Source: Phaonia tiefii (Eukaryota > Arthropoda > Insecta > Diptera > Muscidae). Taken from it: a stretch of 64,000 nucleotides of DNA. Each line of letters begins with the position of its first letter. Positions within the stretch are counted from its first letter, which is position 1. The DNA is taken from contig OZ008369.1 of the NCBI GenBank assembly GCA_963931995.1, positions 73,736,562 through 73,800,561 of the forward strand, read 5' to 3'. The notes beneath the pieces are model-generated. The model saw nothing but the letters and a program-made list of their open reading frames with translations, was not told where the DNA came from and did no database searches. A program made the position numbers and the translations under genes. Shown here in pieces: positions 33,257 through 44,224 of this stretch.

Positions 33257-33667
33257 TATACATAATTATAATGATCTGAAAATTAATATATACTTCTAAT
33301 AAATTCCAAATATTTTGATAAAAATTCTGCAAACATATGGCATATATTACAAATAAATATAAATTTTTCAGTTTGAAGTTTTTGAAAAATTTCAAAACCC
33401 ACGCACATGACTCGCAGTGGACAAATGAAGAAGACATCCTCAATCGACATTCAGCACTGGTCTTAATAAGAGTCAGTCATGACAAAGTGCTGACAAATGA
33501 ATAGGACGGTCTTACATAGATTGTCAGCCCCTTCACAATTTGTGTCACCTAGGTGAAAACTAGTGACATGTCACGAAGATGTCTTGTGTAAATAGTCATC
33601 ACTTACTGACATACTCGTAACGAAATACTACTGATAATGTCTTCAAGACATAATTTCCAACCGGGAT

Positions 33668-34005
33668 GTTAAAGAAAATCTTAGAAAGGAGAAAAAACAA
33701 GCAATTTTAATTCGAAGATTTCCCAAAATATACTTAATTATCCGATTTTTTCCGGATATCACCGTATAATTGTGTGAGTCTATATTTATTCGGTAGTGTT
33801 TTTTTAGAACCAATAATTTAATAACAATTTGCTTGTGTTTATTCTAGCTCAATACCATTATCTGTCTCTATTATATTTATCTAGATAAAGTTTGTAAAAT
33901 AGTTATTTTCTGAAAATCATCCTCATGATTCCTGGCAAATCTTATAGATATTTCAACTGCAATTGTGCTATTGAAAAACTTGTCGAGTTTGGTGCAATCG
34001 TACAC
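33668..34005. other. No gene recognised
   Basis: AT-rich, no recognised frame or repeat. Confidence 0.3.
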
Positions 34006-34759
34006 TAATAGCCTTTTCACAATAGCGTACATTTTGGGGGAACGCATGGAAGATGTTGGAAAAATTAAACATGCGTTCACACTTGCAACATCTTACATAT
34101 TCCATCTGTCATTTTCTAATATTCATTTATTAACATGCCACATCGATGTAGCCAAATTTTTGTTATAAAAATAAACGAACTAAAATGGTTTACGAAATAT
34201 AAGTATGCAAAAAATTGTAGCCCATTTGGACCCCAGAAACGAAAAAATGGAGAATGACATTCATCAAACGTTTATTTTTTTATCATTTCATATTTATTAC
34301 AATTGGTTTTTTCCTGCATTTATTTCGGCAAGATGTATTTGTATCAGGGGTGTTATTGCAACTTGACAATAACTATTTTACATATGTTTGGTTTCATTCA
34401 AATGCCAAATTCAGAGCAAATTTGTTATACAATTGCAATACAAGAAAGCAAAAAAGTATAAAACAAAATACATATGAATTTAAAAGTCAATTGAGGCAAA
34501 GATTTGAAAATATTTAATTCAGCTGTTCAGGCACTACCACCTGATGTAAATGTATCTTGGTTTTGTTTTTGAATTTCTGTAAATTTTTTGATATTTTTTA
34601 GCGATGGCCTCAAAATTAGCGAATGTTTTGGGGTGAAACGAAATAGGTTAGGAACATTTTTCAAAGATGTTGAAATATGTTGAGCTCACAAAGTGGGGAA
34701 ATGTTAACATCTTTCGCAAATTGATTGAAGATGTAAGATGTGGCCTAGTGAGAAAAGGC
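34006..34759. repeat. MITE-like element with TAGCCTTTTC termini
   Basis: Left TAGCCTTTTCACAATAGCG (34006 on) and right, reversed, TAGCCTTTTCTCACTAGGCC. Both are followed by ACATCTT-type motifs inside. It contains several AAGATGTTG/CAACATCTT motifs. No protein. Confidence 0.5.
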
Positions 34760-35436
34760 TATAAAAGAAAATCTTTACATCAAATCGATGATAAATCTTG
34801 ATCAATTGTTTTTCATTGAATTTATGACAAATTCCATTAATTCAATAAAAAAAAGTTCTTCAATTTGAAGATTGTGCGTTTTTTCCTCATTTTCAGCTTC
34901 ATTGAATTGATGACATTTTTACATCAATTTCAAAATAATTAGTGGAATCGATCCGAAAATGGGCATAAAGTTGAATATAAACACATAATAGAAAATAGAG
35001 AAATGGACAGAAAACATTATCTACGTTATGAGTATTCCACATGTGGTATTATACCTAGTTCTTGAAGATTTTTTACGGTGAACATAGGGCAACGTGTATG
35101 GCTACTCATTAAAAAACAATTTACATCAAAATGATGACCAATTTACATCAAATTGATGACGAACTTACATCAAGTTGATTACAACCTTACTTCTGATTGA
35201 CGAAATATTTATAGCAATTACAAATTTACTTCAACTTAACATTTACAAATTTACTTCAACTTAATGACAAACTTACCGCAAATTGGTGTAACATTGTCGT
35301 TGAATCAATGTAAATTATTGATGAACTGTTTTTTGTCAATTCAATAAAATGTGTCGTAGGTTGGTAAATGAGGAAATATTTCATCAAATTGATGAAAGAA
35401 TTCATAAACTTGATGAAGCTTTTTCTTTTAGTAAAC
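34757..35436. repeat. MITE-like element with TTACATCAAATTGATGA repeats
   Basis: Ends AAAAGAAAATCTTTACATCA and, reversed, TAAAAGAAAAAGCTTCATCA. The interior has many short inverted units of ATCAAATTGATGA type, densest at 35120-35290. It directly abuts the preceding MITE. Confidence 0.5.
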
Positions 35437-35439
35437 ATT

Positions 35440-36271
35440 TAACTGCATTTAAATTAATAGCTTCAACAACGCAATAGGTTACAATTATAGGCACTGTATT
35501 TCATTTATTCTAACTACCTTCTATCGATGTCTTCTTCCCCATGTAAGGACTAAGGCCATAAGTTTGTTGACTATACGTATGTAGTTTAGAAATGACTAAC
35601 TATTGTTGTAAAACATCTTTCTCTAAAACATTTTTTTTTAAATTTTCATTTAAACATGAATAATAGATTCTTTCCATCAATTTTGTACCACATATTTGAA
35701 CTAACAATGTTACACAATTTTTTTCTTATTTTATGAGATTTTACTGTCCTTTACATATTTTAGTTCTCTTTTGCACTTTGAAAGCATAAAACCATTAAAA
35801 ATGGCGCTGCATTATGCTAGGGCGCGTAATTGAATTTTATATGAATTTAGTGGCACTTTCTGATTACGTCGTCGCAATAGTAGACTATGATTATGTATGG
35901 GGCATTCTATAAAAATTGTAACATGGTATAGAATGACTTCTATCCATCTTTTATGCGGTGAACAGTGGAGTGGGTTATTGTGTTTCGATTTTTCTATCTG
36001 CATTTCTAGAACGGGGTCCTTTTTTTAACTAAGGCGAAATGAATACAGTAAGTTATCTGAATGAAACCTACTATTAATTTGTCAGGGAGAAGCCGTTTAT
36101 AATATGAACTTTAAATCACCGTGTTTGTATATACTCCTATGTAAGTGTATCTAGCATGATTAAAGTTGAGGTAACAACAATTCAAATATTTCAGAGAAGA
36201 TTTGTACCATTTTCCACGGAACATGAGAACACATGCACAATAACAGAAGCAAACGTGAATGTACTTTTAAT
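35440..36271. other. No gene recognised
   Basis: Unassigned AT-rich sequence with short frames only. Confidence 0.35.
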
Positions 36272-36279
36272 ATATCCAC

Positions 36280-36948
36280 TAGGGTGGTTTTTAAAAAAAA
36301 AATTTCGATTTTTATAGGTGCTCACGTTTTGAATTATTCCATTACGTGTAAGAATACAAATGCAAAAGTCTTAGCTCAATCGGACTATGTCTTCCCGGCC
36401 CGAAAGAGCCCTGAAGTTTTAAAAATTGCCTTTTTTTTCACGAAATATCGTAAATTTTCTATTAAAAAAAAAATTATATAATTAATAAATTTTGTTAATT
36501 TCATGTCTTCCTATGTACTTGTACTATAATTAGTTCACCGCGCAGGTAAAATTATTATTTTTATCAAATATGGTGGAATTTCCAGCATTGCTTCGAAGTG
36601 CATACCAGAGGCGTCTGAACCGAACTTGACCCGTTAAATGTTGAATATCGTCTAAACCGTATACTTTTCTGGAAAATGTGTTAGGATGGAATTTAAAGTC
36701 AATAAAGTTACCTTTCATTTAATACATAAATTATTGTAATACGTTTAATCAACCATCAGCTAAAGCCGAAAATTTATGATATTTCGTGAAGAAAAGTCAA
36801 TTTTTAAAACTTCAGGGCTCTTTCGGGCCGGGAAGACATAGTCCGATTGAGCTAAGACTTTTGCATTTGTATTCTTACACGTAATGGAATAATTCTAAAC
36901 GTGAGATCATAAAAATTTCACAAAAAAAAATTCACTAAAACCACCCTA
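36280..36948. mobile_element. hAT-type MITE with perfect 8-bp TSD and long TIRs
   Basis: Ends TAGGGTGGTTTT and AAAACCACCCTA. The inverted arms extend about 185 bp each (36280-36470 and 36765-36948), nearly identical through GAATACAAATGCAAAAGTC and TCTTCCCGGCCCGAAAGAGC. It is flanked by ATATCCAC at 36272-36279 and 36949-36956. The TAGGG terminus fits the hAT YARNG pattern. It encodes no transposase and would depend on an autonomous relative. Confidence 0.9.
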
Positions 36949-36959
36949 ATATCCACTAT

Positions 36960-37735
36960 AAAAGTGTACTGAGCAAGAAACCCCGATTTCTAATGCTAAA
37001 GTGCTACAGTATATTTGTACTTTCAGTGTACTTTCTGAGAAAGCCCTTAGATGTGAACTCTAACATTCGTTCAACAGCATCAAAGGGATTCATGTAGTGT
37101 ATTCAAAAACGAAACCGGTTAACCGAAATCTGGCCGGTTAAACGTACGTCGGTTTTTTTTTGAAAATTGCTATTTTTGAAAAAACGCTTCCACCGGTTGT
37201 TTCAAGTCGATTCACCTGTTTTTTCGGTTACTACACAAATGATATAACAACGCAGAATTACAAACCTAAATCCAGACAGACACAAATGACTCGTATCTTT
37301 CGTATCTTTCAACCCCGATTTAAATGTAAGTTCTGGTACTAATGACCACACAAGTAGTATGTTAGCAGAAATGGTTAAAAAAATAAACATTATTTATGAT
37401 CCCAAAAGAGGATCAAACCGTCCAAAGGAATATTTATTCGACGATGATTTTGGCAAAGTGGCTAAATCAAATATTGGAACAGATAGGGTGAATAAAATAA
37501 ATACATAAATAAGGGTGGGCCATGTAAAATTTGGAATTTGAACCCCCCGCTATTTCAAAACAGATGGTCAGTTTGACATTTATGAAGTAACAGATTATTA
37601 GTTAAAGGCTAGAAATTTACTTATTGGGTCGGTTTACGCTTAAAGAAAATTGAGAAATATTAAAAATTTTCTTCAAAAGTTCCGAGTCTTCAAATAAAAC
37701 TACAAGTAATCCACGAAATAAATTCGATAGAAATA
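36960..37735. other. No gene recognised
   Basis: Short frames only; no shared repeat noticed. Confidence 0.35.
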
Positions 37736-38358
37736 GAGTGCCATCATTCCAGTTTGTGGACCAATCTGTAAAGCAAGTTTGTCAATCTGGGTCCTTATTG
37801 AACAAAATAACACGTGTACGTGCTCATCCAGTGTGATCAGAAGAAAATATTGCCGGTGTAGCTGAAAGTGTGCTCAAACAGACATCACCATCAACTCGCC
37901 ACTGCTCTTGCAATATACTACTTTATGGTTAAAGCAATTTAACTTTTATCTCACTTCTTTGCGGAGAATTTGCAAAAAGACCGCGGCACTAAGGCTTGTA
38001 AAGTCCAATTAGTCCATTAACTAAAGCCTCGTGACCATCATAGGCGTTTTCGCTTCGCTGAATGTGTCGCAGATCGCTTGGTTTACGATGGGAATTTTTG
38101 CCGAATAATTTCTTTTCCGACGAAGCTCAATTTCAATTGCACCTTGGAAAATATACACGTCGTCGAAGAGAAGCTGATGAGCCCACAACGATTGACGGTT
38201 TGGGGCGGTTTTTGGCACAGCGGCATCATAGGCCCATTTTTCTTCGAGAATGAGCAAGCAGCCGGCATTACCGTCAATGGCGACCATTACCGTGCCATGC
38301 TCACCGATTTTTTGTTCCCAACAGTTTAAAAGAATAATATCGACGACAAATGGTTTCA
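37736..38358 (+). pseudogene. Mariner relic (copy M8)
   Basis: Plus strand with several frame changes: SEENIAGVAESVLKQTSPST near 37837-37895, an LRRI..KTAAL segment near 37955, FSDEAQFQL near 38117-38145, LMSPQRLTVWGGFWHSGIIG near 38170-38235, then PFFFENEQAAGITVNGDHYR and MLTDFLFP. It ends at KWFQY (about 38356), where the next repeat starts at TA. The QDGA and third catalytic regions are absent, apparently cut off by that repeat. Confidence 0.75.
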
Positions 38359-38361
38359 ATA

Positions 38362-39615
38362 CACTCAAAAAAAATAACTTGTTCTTCCAAGTGAACTAAA
38401 ATTTCATTCACATTATTTACTCAATTTTAGTTAATTTTTTCTTAAAATCCGCCACCATTCACCATAATGATCAATTTCACATTTTTCTTTTTTAATATTT
38501 CTATTAAAATGTACTTTTTCATTGAAAAAGTACTTTTTAATAGTTATTGATCTTGAACCGAACTTTTATTAAAAACATAAAATTAGGAATTTTAACTTTA
38601 GTTAAGTAAACTTTATTTGACCGGAGTATACGTAAAATTTGTCTGAACTCATAATAAGAAAGTATATTTCCTTAACAAATAGTGAGTCCTAGATTACTTA
38701 TATTGAGAAAAAATATACTTAAATGAAGTAAATGGATAAGTAAAATATAATACTAAATATGTAGAACATTTTATGGAAAAACTAATGTTTTGCTCGCTGT
38801 GAACTGAAAGTAATTGCCAATTCTAAAATTAAGTTTATAGTTGTACTTGAATTGAGTACATACGTTGGATGGTTTGTAAGAAAATTATAATGCCTTTAAG
38901 TTAAAATATTCCGAAAATAAGGACGGCTGAACGTGATAATTTTCTGAGTAATTTAGGAAACAACAGTATTAACTGCAGTATACTTGTCATTGCATTTAGA
39001 ATGTGTTAAATTCAGGCGAAACGTGTGTATAAACTTTAGGATAGTTTATTTTGAAAACTCTTTTGGAGTAAAAATTAACTACAATTCAGGAAAAACGAAA
39101 TGAAATTCAGTTAATGTTGAACTACAATTGATATCATTTGATCTTAAAATAAGAAAGTAAAATAGCATAAAAAATGAACTTAAAATGGATACAACAATAT
39201 TCGAATATATGATTTTTTGCAACCAAAGTGAATATAAGTTATAAACAACTTTCCTTAGTTTGTGTTCAGGGTTAACTAGAATTTAGTTCAATAAAGTGTA
39301 CCTTCTTCTAGTAAAACTTAACTTTATATAAGAATATTTAACATATTTAGCATTTTTCTTCATTTTAGTTCAAAAAATTTAGTTTTCCTATCTTTAAGTT
39401 CAATCTAACTTATATTAAGTTCAAACGACATTCCTAATTGAATAAAATATTCCTGAAGAACAATGTTGCAGACATACTCAAAAACCGCATATCCTAAGGT
39501 TGAGTTCAGAATGAACTTAAAATTAGTTCACAACATGTACTCAATTCAAGTTAATTTTTACTTCAAATAAGGAAATTTTAACACAATATAAGTTCAAGTT
39601 TTCTTGGATTAGGTA
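38362..39615 (+). repeat. AT-rich repeat Z rich in AGTTCA/TGAACT motifs, left part
   Basis: Starts after TA with CACTCAAAAAAAATAACTTG inside mariner M8. More than twenty AAGTTCA, TAGTTCA or TTGAACTT motifs occur. The last 180 bp (39420-39600) recurs in direct orientation at 44300-44470, on the other side of element B. No protein. Confidence 0.5.
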
Positions 39616-40420
39616 CACTGAAAGAAAAACGCTTCGTCGCATGGATGAAACATTTTCATTATTGTTTTTACGTTATTATACTGAAAAGTGTCGTATATCC
39701 GACAATTTGGTAGTCGCTGCAACGAAAAATTTGATACTTGACTTCTTTGGCAACTTTTCATTTCATTGCTGCAACAACTTACTTGTTCTTCCTGCAACAA
39801 TGTTATTTAATTTGAATTTTGTAAATAAAATGGGTTGAAAATTAAAAAAAAAATAAAAGGCATGAGTTGTAAACTACTGATATTTGGTTTATCTCTTAAG
39901 TTTTATAGTTTATATTTATTTATTTTGGAGGTTTTTGGAGGTTATTGTAACGAACTTATTTTTATGATGGTAGAGAGAGAGAGAAGCAGTCGAAAAAAAT
40001 AACGAGCATAAAAAAGAGGCCTGCAAGAGAAAATGATAAGCGTGAGTATTGAAATCAGTTCCATTGCAACAATCGAAAGTGGTAGACATATTTCTCCGTA
40101 GGAATAATTTAAATAAATTTGTTAAAACAGACTAACAACTTATACTTAGTAATAATCTTTTATTGTAAAAACTAAATTGTGTGAATTTATGTGTTTGCTG
40201 TGATCATTTGTGTAACTTGCGAATCTATAAATCAAATAGATAAATAAACTGAATGCAAGGAGCAACACAACAACAAAGTTTTGGCAATTGCATTTTGTTT
40301 TATTTTTCGTGATGTTCTCGCAAAAGATATTGCAAAAGTCTCGCAAACGAATCTCTTGCAAGACATCGTAAACGAAACTTTTACTGCCACAAACTGAGCG
40401 ACTGATGATTCATTTTCCGA

Positions 40421-43279
40421 TTGTTTTCGGATCTGTTTTCGAGAGTTTTACCCGCAAAAGTTTCGCGTAACTGCCGTATGCGATATCGTATACGAAGTTT
40501 TGGTCCGCTGGGACGGTACAAGTCGCAACAAAATGTTCGTGATTTTTGTGTTTTAATCATAATTCGGTTGTGCCTGTTTCGTTGTGTTGGAGTTTGGATT
40601 CAGAAAAAAACGAAAGCCATGCATACATTTGTGGGGGCAGTCGAAGTCAATGAAAACGAAGAAGTCAAAGAAACAAAGTGTTTCAAGTACGATGAACATA
40701 AAAATAACAATTCAATGTCCAGTCAAATGAATCCAATCGAAATTTTAACAAATTTGGTTAAAATAAATAAAAGAACAGTTGAAGATAGCCTCTATGATGC
40801 TCATATAGACAATATAATAAAAACAGTTCCAGAAAACAATGTAGATGGTTGCATTGTGCTTGGTGACTTCAATATTCCTAAGCTTAATTGGAGTATTTTT
40901 CCTGATTCAAATTATTTATATGCAAGTAATGTAAATTTATCCCATGAAATTAATATGGTTGATAGTATGATGGGTTCAGATTTGATTCAAATTAATAAGT
41001 TTCATAATTCGCTTCATAGATTACTTGATCTAATTTTTGTTAGCAAAAATCTTAATTTCACTATTAGTAGATGTGATCATCCAATCAATCCTCCTGGTGT
41101 TCATCACTTACCCATAGTATTGGGAGTTGCATTTTATAATTTTTCTGGTGTTACTAATGAAATGAGTGATTTAAAGTATGACTATAAAAGTTGCGATTTT
41201 CAAATAATCAATGAAGCAATACTAGCAATTGATTGGATGAGAATATTTGCCAATAAGTCTTTAGAGGAATGTTTTTTTTTATTTACTGAACAAATTAAAT
41301 TAATATGTCAATTTTATATAAGAAAATTGAAGCCGAAAGTTTACAAAAAACCGTGGTATACAACAGGGCTGAAGAAGCTAAAAAATCTAAGAAATAAATT
41401 TAAAAACTTAAGCGAGAGTCAATATTCTGTGGAACATTTGAATAAGTATAAGCATTATGCAAGGGAATTTGATTTTTTAAATCGATTTTTATACAATCAA
41501 TATATAATGGCATTTGAAGACAAAATTCACACTAATCCTAAGTCATTTTGGAGCTTCATAGCGTCAAAGAAAACACATAGTAATTTTCCTTCCGTAATGG
41601 TTTTTGGAGAGAAAATAGCAAATTCAAAATCTGAACAAGCGAATTTGTTCGCAGAGTTTTTTAAGTCAAATTTCCAATCATTTAATTCTACTCATGGAGG
41701 TGATAGTAGGCTTTTAGACAACGTGGAATCTGTTGTTGACTTTGGGTCTTTACAGGTTTCTGAACTTGATGTTATTTCAGCGTTAATTAATTTGAAGGAA
41801 TCAACTAAAGTTGACGAAGATGGCATCTCTGCACATTTTCTTAAAAGGTGCAGTAGTTCTTTATGTACTCCTTTAGAATTCATTTTTAATTATTCTTTAA
41901 GAATTGGTAAATTTTTGGATGTTTGGAAAATGTCTTCAATAACACCAGTTTTAAAAGCTGGTCAAAAGAGTAAAATAGAGAATTATAGACCAATCTCTAA
42001 ATTATCTAATGTGTCAAAACTTTTTGAGCATTTGGTATATAAATATATATACGCTTCTGTCAACCCTTTTATAACAGACCGTCAACATGGGTTTTTAAGA
42101 AATCGTTCTACTAGCACTAATCTTTTGCTATTTACTAACTACTGTATTGAAAGTTTTGAACAAGGCCGTCAAGTAGATGCAATTTATTTGGATTTTTGTA
42201 AGGCATTTGATAAAGTGCCTCATGGTATACTAATGATGAAGCTACGTAAGTGGGGTTTTCATTCTTCTTTTCTGAATTGGATTCTTTCATATATTTCTAA
42301 TAGATGCTGTTATGTAAGTGTAGACAACTGTAAGTCATCTGTTTATGTTGCGACGTCAGGTATTCCACAAGGAAGCGTATTGGGTCCGATTTTGTTTAAT
42401 ATATTCGTTAATGATATTTGTAAATGTTTTAAGTTTGTGAATTATCTGCTTTATGCTGATGACATTAAAATTTATAGCAGGATTGCCAATTTTGATGATG
42501 CAGTGGCGGTGCAGATTGATCTGTGTCATGTTGTTTCATGGTGTTTCCTTAATGATCTTCCATTAAATATTAAAAAGTGCAATCATTTAACCTATGCTAG
42601 ATGTCTTAATATTATAAATTCCACGTATTACATTGACAAAAGCCTGCTGATAAAAATTGATCATATATTGGACTTGGGTGTAGTTTTTGACACAAAGCTT
42701 TATTTTGATTTGCATATTAATTATATAATCCCAAAAGCTTATTCTGTTCTTGCTTATATAAGAAGAAATTGTAAGTCATTTACAGACCCATATATACGTA
42801 AACTGTTATACACGTCATTTGTGAGGTCGAAATTGGAATATGCTTCTGAAGTATGGAATCCATATCAGGATAAATATTGCAATAGAATTGAAAGGATTCA
42901 AAAAAAGTTTATAAAATTTGCCTTATTTTCATTAAATTTTACAGACACTATGCCATCGTATGAATCTAGATGTAAGTTGATACATTTAGATACGCTTATT
43001 AACCGTAGATCTAAGAGATTAATACTGCTTGTATATAAATTGATAGCTGGTCAAATTGATTGTCCATCTCTTCTTAGTATAATTGGCTTCAATGTTCCTT
43101 TTAGACGTCTTAGATTTAAAGAATTTTTTAATGTATCAGTTCATAGAACAAATTATGCTATGTTTGAACCCATCACAAGAGCTTTAAAGGAATTTAATTT
43201 AATCAATATGAAATATGATTTGGATTTTGCAATGCCTGTTGGTAAATTTAGTAATATGTTAGATTTAATTTACAACTAG
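40421..43279 (+). CDS. Chimeric open frame: AB-element gene fused in frame to a truncated EN/RT polyprotein
   Basis: A single open frame to a TAG at 43277. The first in-frame ATG codons are at 40478 and 40619 (the frame opens at a TTG at 40421). Residues before about codon 122 (nucleotide 40785) come from the AB element: MHTFVGAVEVNENEEVKETK, then NPIEILTNLVKINKRTVE. From DSLYDAH on it is retrotransposon protein, entering inside the endonuclease: VLGDFNIPKLNW, then LLDLIFVS. Next come the RT motifs: PVLKAGQKSKIENYRPISKL near 41948, LDFCKAFDKVPH near 42190, SGIPQGSVLGPILFN near 42358 and LLYADDIKIY near 42450, with both catalytic aspartates. The C-terminal domain has LEYASEVWNPY and RIERIQKKFIKFAL. 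The RT part lacks stops, so the insertion is fairly young. Whether the fusion is expressed cannot be judged. Confidence 0.8.
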   Translation: MFSDLFSRVLPAKVSRNCRMRYRIRSFGPLGRYKSQQNVRDFCVLIIIRLCLFRCVGVWIQKKTKAMHTFVGAVEVNENEEVKETKCFKYDEHKNNNSMSSQMNPIEILTNLVKINKRTVEDSLYDAHIDNIIKTVPENNVDGCIVLGDFNIPKLNWSIFPDSNYLYASNVNLSHEINMVDSMMGSDLIQINKFHNSLHRLLDLIFVSKNLNFTISRCDHPINPPGVHHLPIVLGVAFYNFSGVTNEMSDLKYDYKSCDFQIINEAILAIDWMRIFANKSLEECFFLFTEQIKLICQFYIRKLKPKVYKKPWYTTGLKKLKNLRNKFKNLSESQYSVEHLNKYKHYAREFDFLNRFLYNQYIMAFEDKIHTNPKSFWSFIASKKTHSNFPSVMVFGEKIANSKSEQANLFAEFFKSNFQSFNSTHGGDSRLLDNVESVVDFGSLQVSELDVISALINLKESTKVDEDGISAHFLKRCSSSLCTPLEFIFNYSLRIGKFLDVWKMSSITPVLKAGQKSKIENYRPISKLSNVSKLFEHLVYKYIYASVNPFITDRQHGFLRNRSTSTNLLLFTNYCIESFEQGRQVDAIYLDFCKAFDKVPHGILMMKLRKWGFHSSFLNWILSYISNRCCYVSVDNCKSSVYVATSGIPQGSVLGPILFNIFVNDICKCFKFVNYLLYADDIKIYSRIANFDDAVAVQIDLCHVVSWCFLNDLPLNIKKCNHLTYARCLNIINSTYYIDKSLLIKIDHILDLGVVFDTKLYFDLHINYIIPKAYSVLAYIRRNCKSFTDPYIRKLLYTSFVRSKLEYASEVWNPYQDKYCNRIERIQKKFIKFALFSLNFTDTMPSYESRCKLIHLDTLINRRSKRLILLVYKLIAGQIDCPSLLSIIGFNVPFRRLRFKEFFNVSVHRTNYAMFEPITRALKEFNLINMKYDLDFAMPVGKFSNMLDLIYN

Positions 43280-43360
43280 ATATAAGAATTATTTGATAAG
43301 ATATTTTCTGGTCTGTAAAGAATTGTATTCTAAAGACTGAATAAAGAAATAAATAAATAA
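40786..43360 (+). mobile_element. CR1/Jockey-like non-LTR retrotransposon, 5'-truncated
   Basis: 2575 bp. The 5' junction is fixed by comparison with copy A, where ...GTTGAAG runs straight on to AAAATGCTTACAGAG. The 3' end has AATAAAGAAATAAATAAATA. A 4-bp AAGA may be the target duplication (40782-40785, 43361-43364), shorter than usual. It lacks ORF1 and the N-terminal half of the endonuclease, as expected from incomplete reverse transcription. The RT and C-terminal domains are open. CR1 versus Jockey clade is not decided. Confidence 0.85.
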
Positions 43361-43700
43361 AAGAAAATGCTTACAGAGCGATCACTGGCTTAATGACGAG
43401 AGATTTGGAGCTACAATTGAATATCAAAACAGTCAACACAACAGCAATTGCATGATTTAACAAAACCATGATGTGGTTCTATATTAAGGGAGGAGCATAG
43501 GGAAGTAGAGCTTATGTTCATGGTAAGTACAGACATAGATATGTACATATCTTAAATAGAAATCTTAACAACAAATTTTTTGTTTATTTTTTAATTGCAG
43601 GACCTGCATATGACGGCCACAATAACACTCAAACCCTCGACTACCACAATCTTCTCCAGGCGAGTATTTTTTCTACATGGAATGAATATAATCTATTTAG
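43361..43700 (+). pseudogene. 3' part of the AB-element gene, with intron
   Basis: Resumes the frame broken by the retrotransposon: ENAYRAITGLMTRDLELQLN, then IKTVNTTAIA and a TGA. Further on, GSRAYVHG leads to donor GTAAGT, intron 43523-43600 (78 bp, ending TTTTTTAATTGCAG), and an exon reading GPAYDGHNNTQTLDYHN and WNEYNLFSK. Copy A keeps the same splice sites and the GP.Y..HNNTQ frame. Stops lie between the two coding parts, so either another intron or decay intervenes. Confidence 0.5.
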
Positions 43701-43789
43701 CAAATAAATTTTCGAGAACAAAAATTCAAAAAAATCTTATCAAAACACATGCAATATAATACTGACATTAGATTTATGTACAATTGTCA

Positions 43790-44110
43790 ATAAATAATTT
43801 CAAACACACTTCAAAGCTTGCATTGCAGCAGTGAAACAAAATCATTGTAGTAATGAAACATATTCATTACAACAATGACTCAAATTCGTTGCACTAATGA
43901 AACAAATTCATAGCAGCGATGAACAAATTCATTGCAGCAATGAAACAAATTCCCTGTAAGAACGATACCTATTCATTTCAACAATAAAACAAATTTATTG
44001 CAGCAACGAAACAAATTCGTTGCAATAATGAAGCAAATTCTTTGCAGCAACAACCATACTTTCACCACAGTAACGAACAATTTGCAGTTGATGAACACAT
44101 TTTCATAGCG
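43790..44110 (-). repeat. Minisatellite of TTCATTGCTGCAATGAA units (inverted)
   Basis: Counterpart of 29410-29690. Units such as ATTCATTGCAGCAATGAAAC are separated by AAATTC. Part of copy B, subterminal to its right TIR. Confidence 0.8.
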
Positions 44111-44224
44111 GGAATGAAACGTTACATTAGCTCACTTTCGATGACAAAAGTTGTTGGGGTGATGAACATTTTCATCCATGTGGCGATGTTTTTCCGTTCA
44201 GTGTACATTACACACATGTTGTAA

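Larger units (their letters stand above)
31614..33667. mobile_element. Inverted-repeat element S hosting a mariner
   Basis: Left end ATCCCAGTTGGAAATT (31614-31629); right end, reverse complement, ATCCCGGTTGGAAATT (33652-33667). Without the mariner at 32000-33256 it is about 0.8 kb. Both arms hold TGACATGTCA-like palindromes and CAAGACGT/AGATGTCTTG motifs. No target duplication was identified and no protein is encoded. Confidence 0.55.
39616..44203. mobile_element. TIR element family AB, copy B, with nested retrotransposon
   Basis: Bounded by TA (39614-39615, 44204-44205). Left end CACTGAAAGAAAAACGCTTC, right end (reversed) CACTGAACGGAAAAACATCG, with similarity continuing about 45 bp through GCATGGATGAAA. 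About 2 kb of its own sequence surrounds a 2.58-kb retrotransposon (40786-43360). Its own parts match copy A: the TTCATTGCTGCAATGAA array, a gene with intron 43523-43600, and the 5' block GAAAGTGGTAGACATATTTC (40077). B also has 40130-40540, not found in A. The gene runs on the plus strand. Confidence 0.75.
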
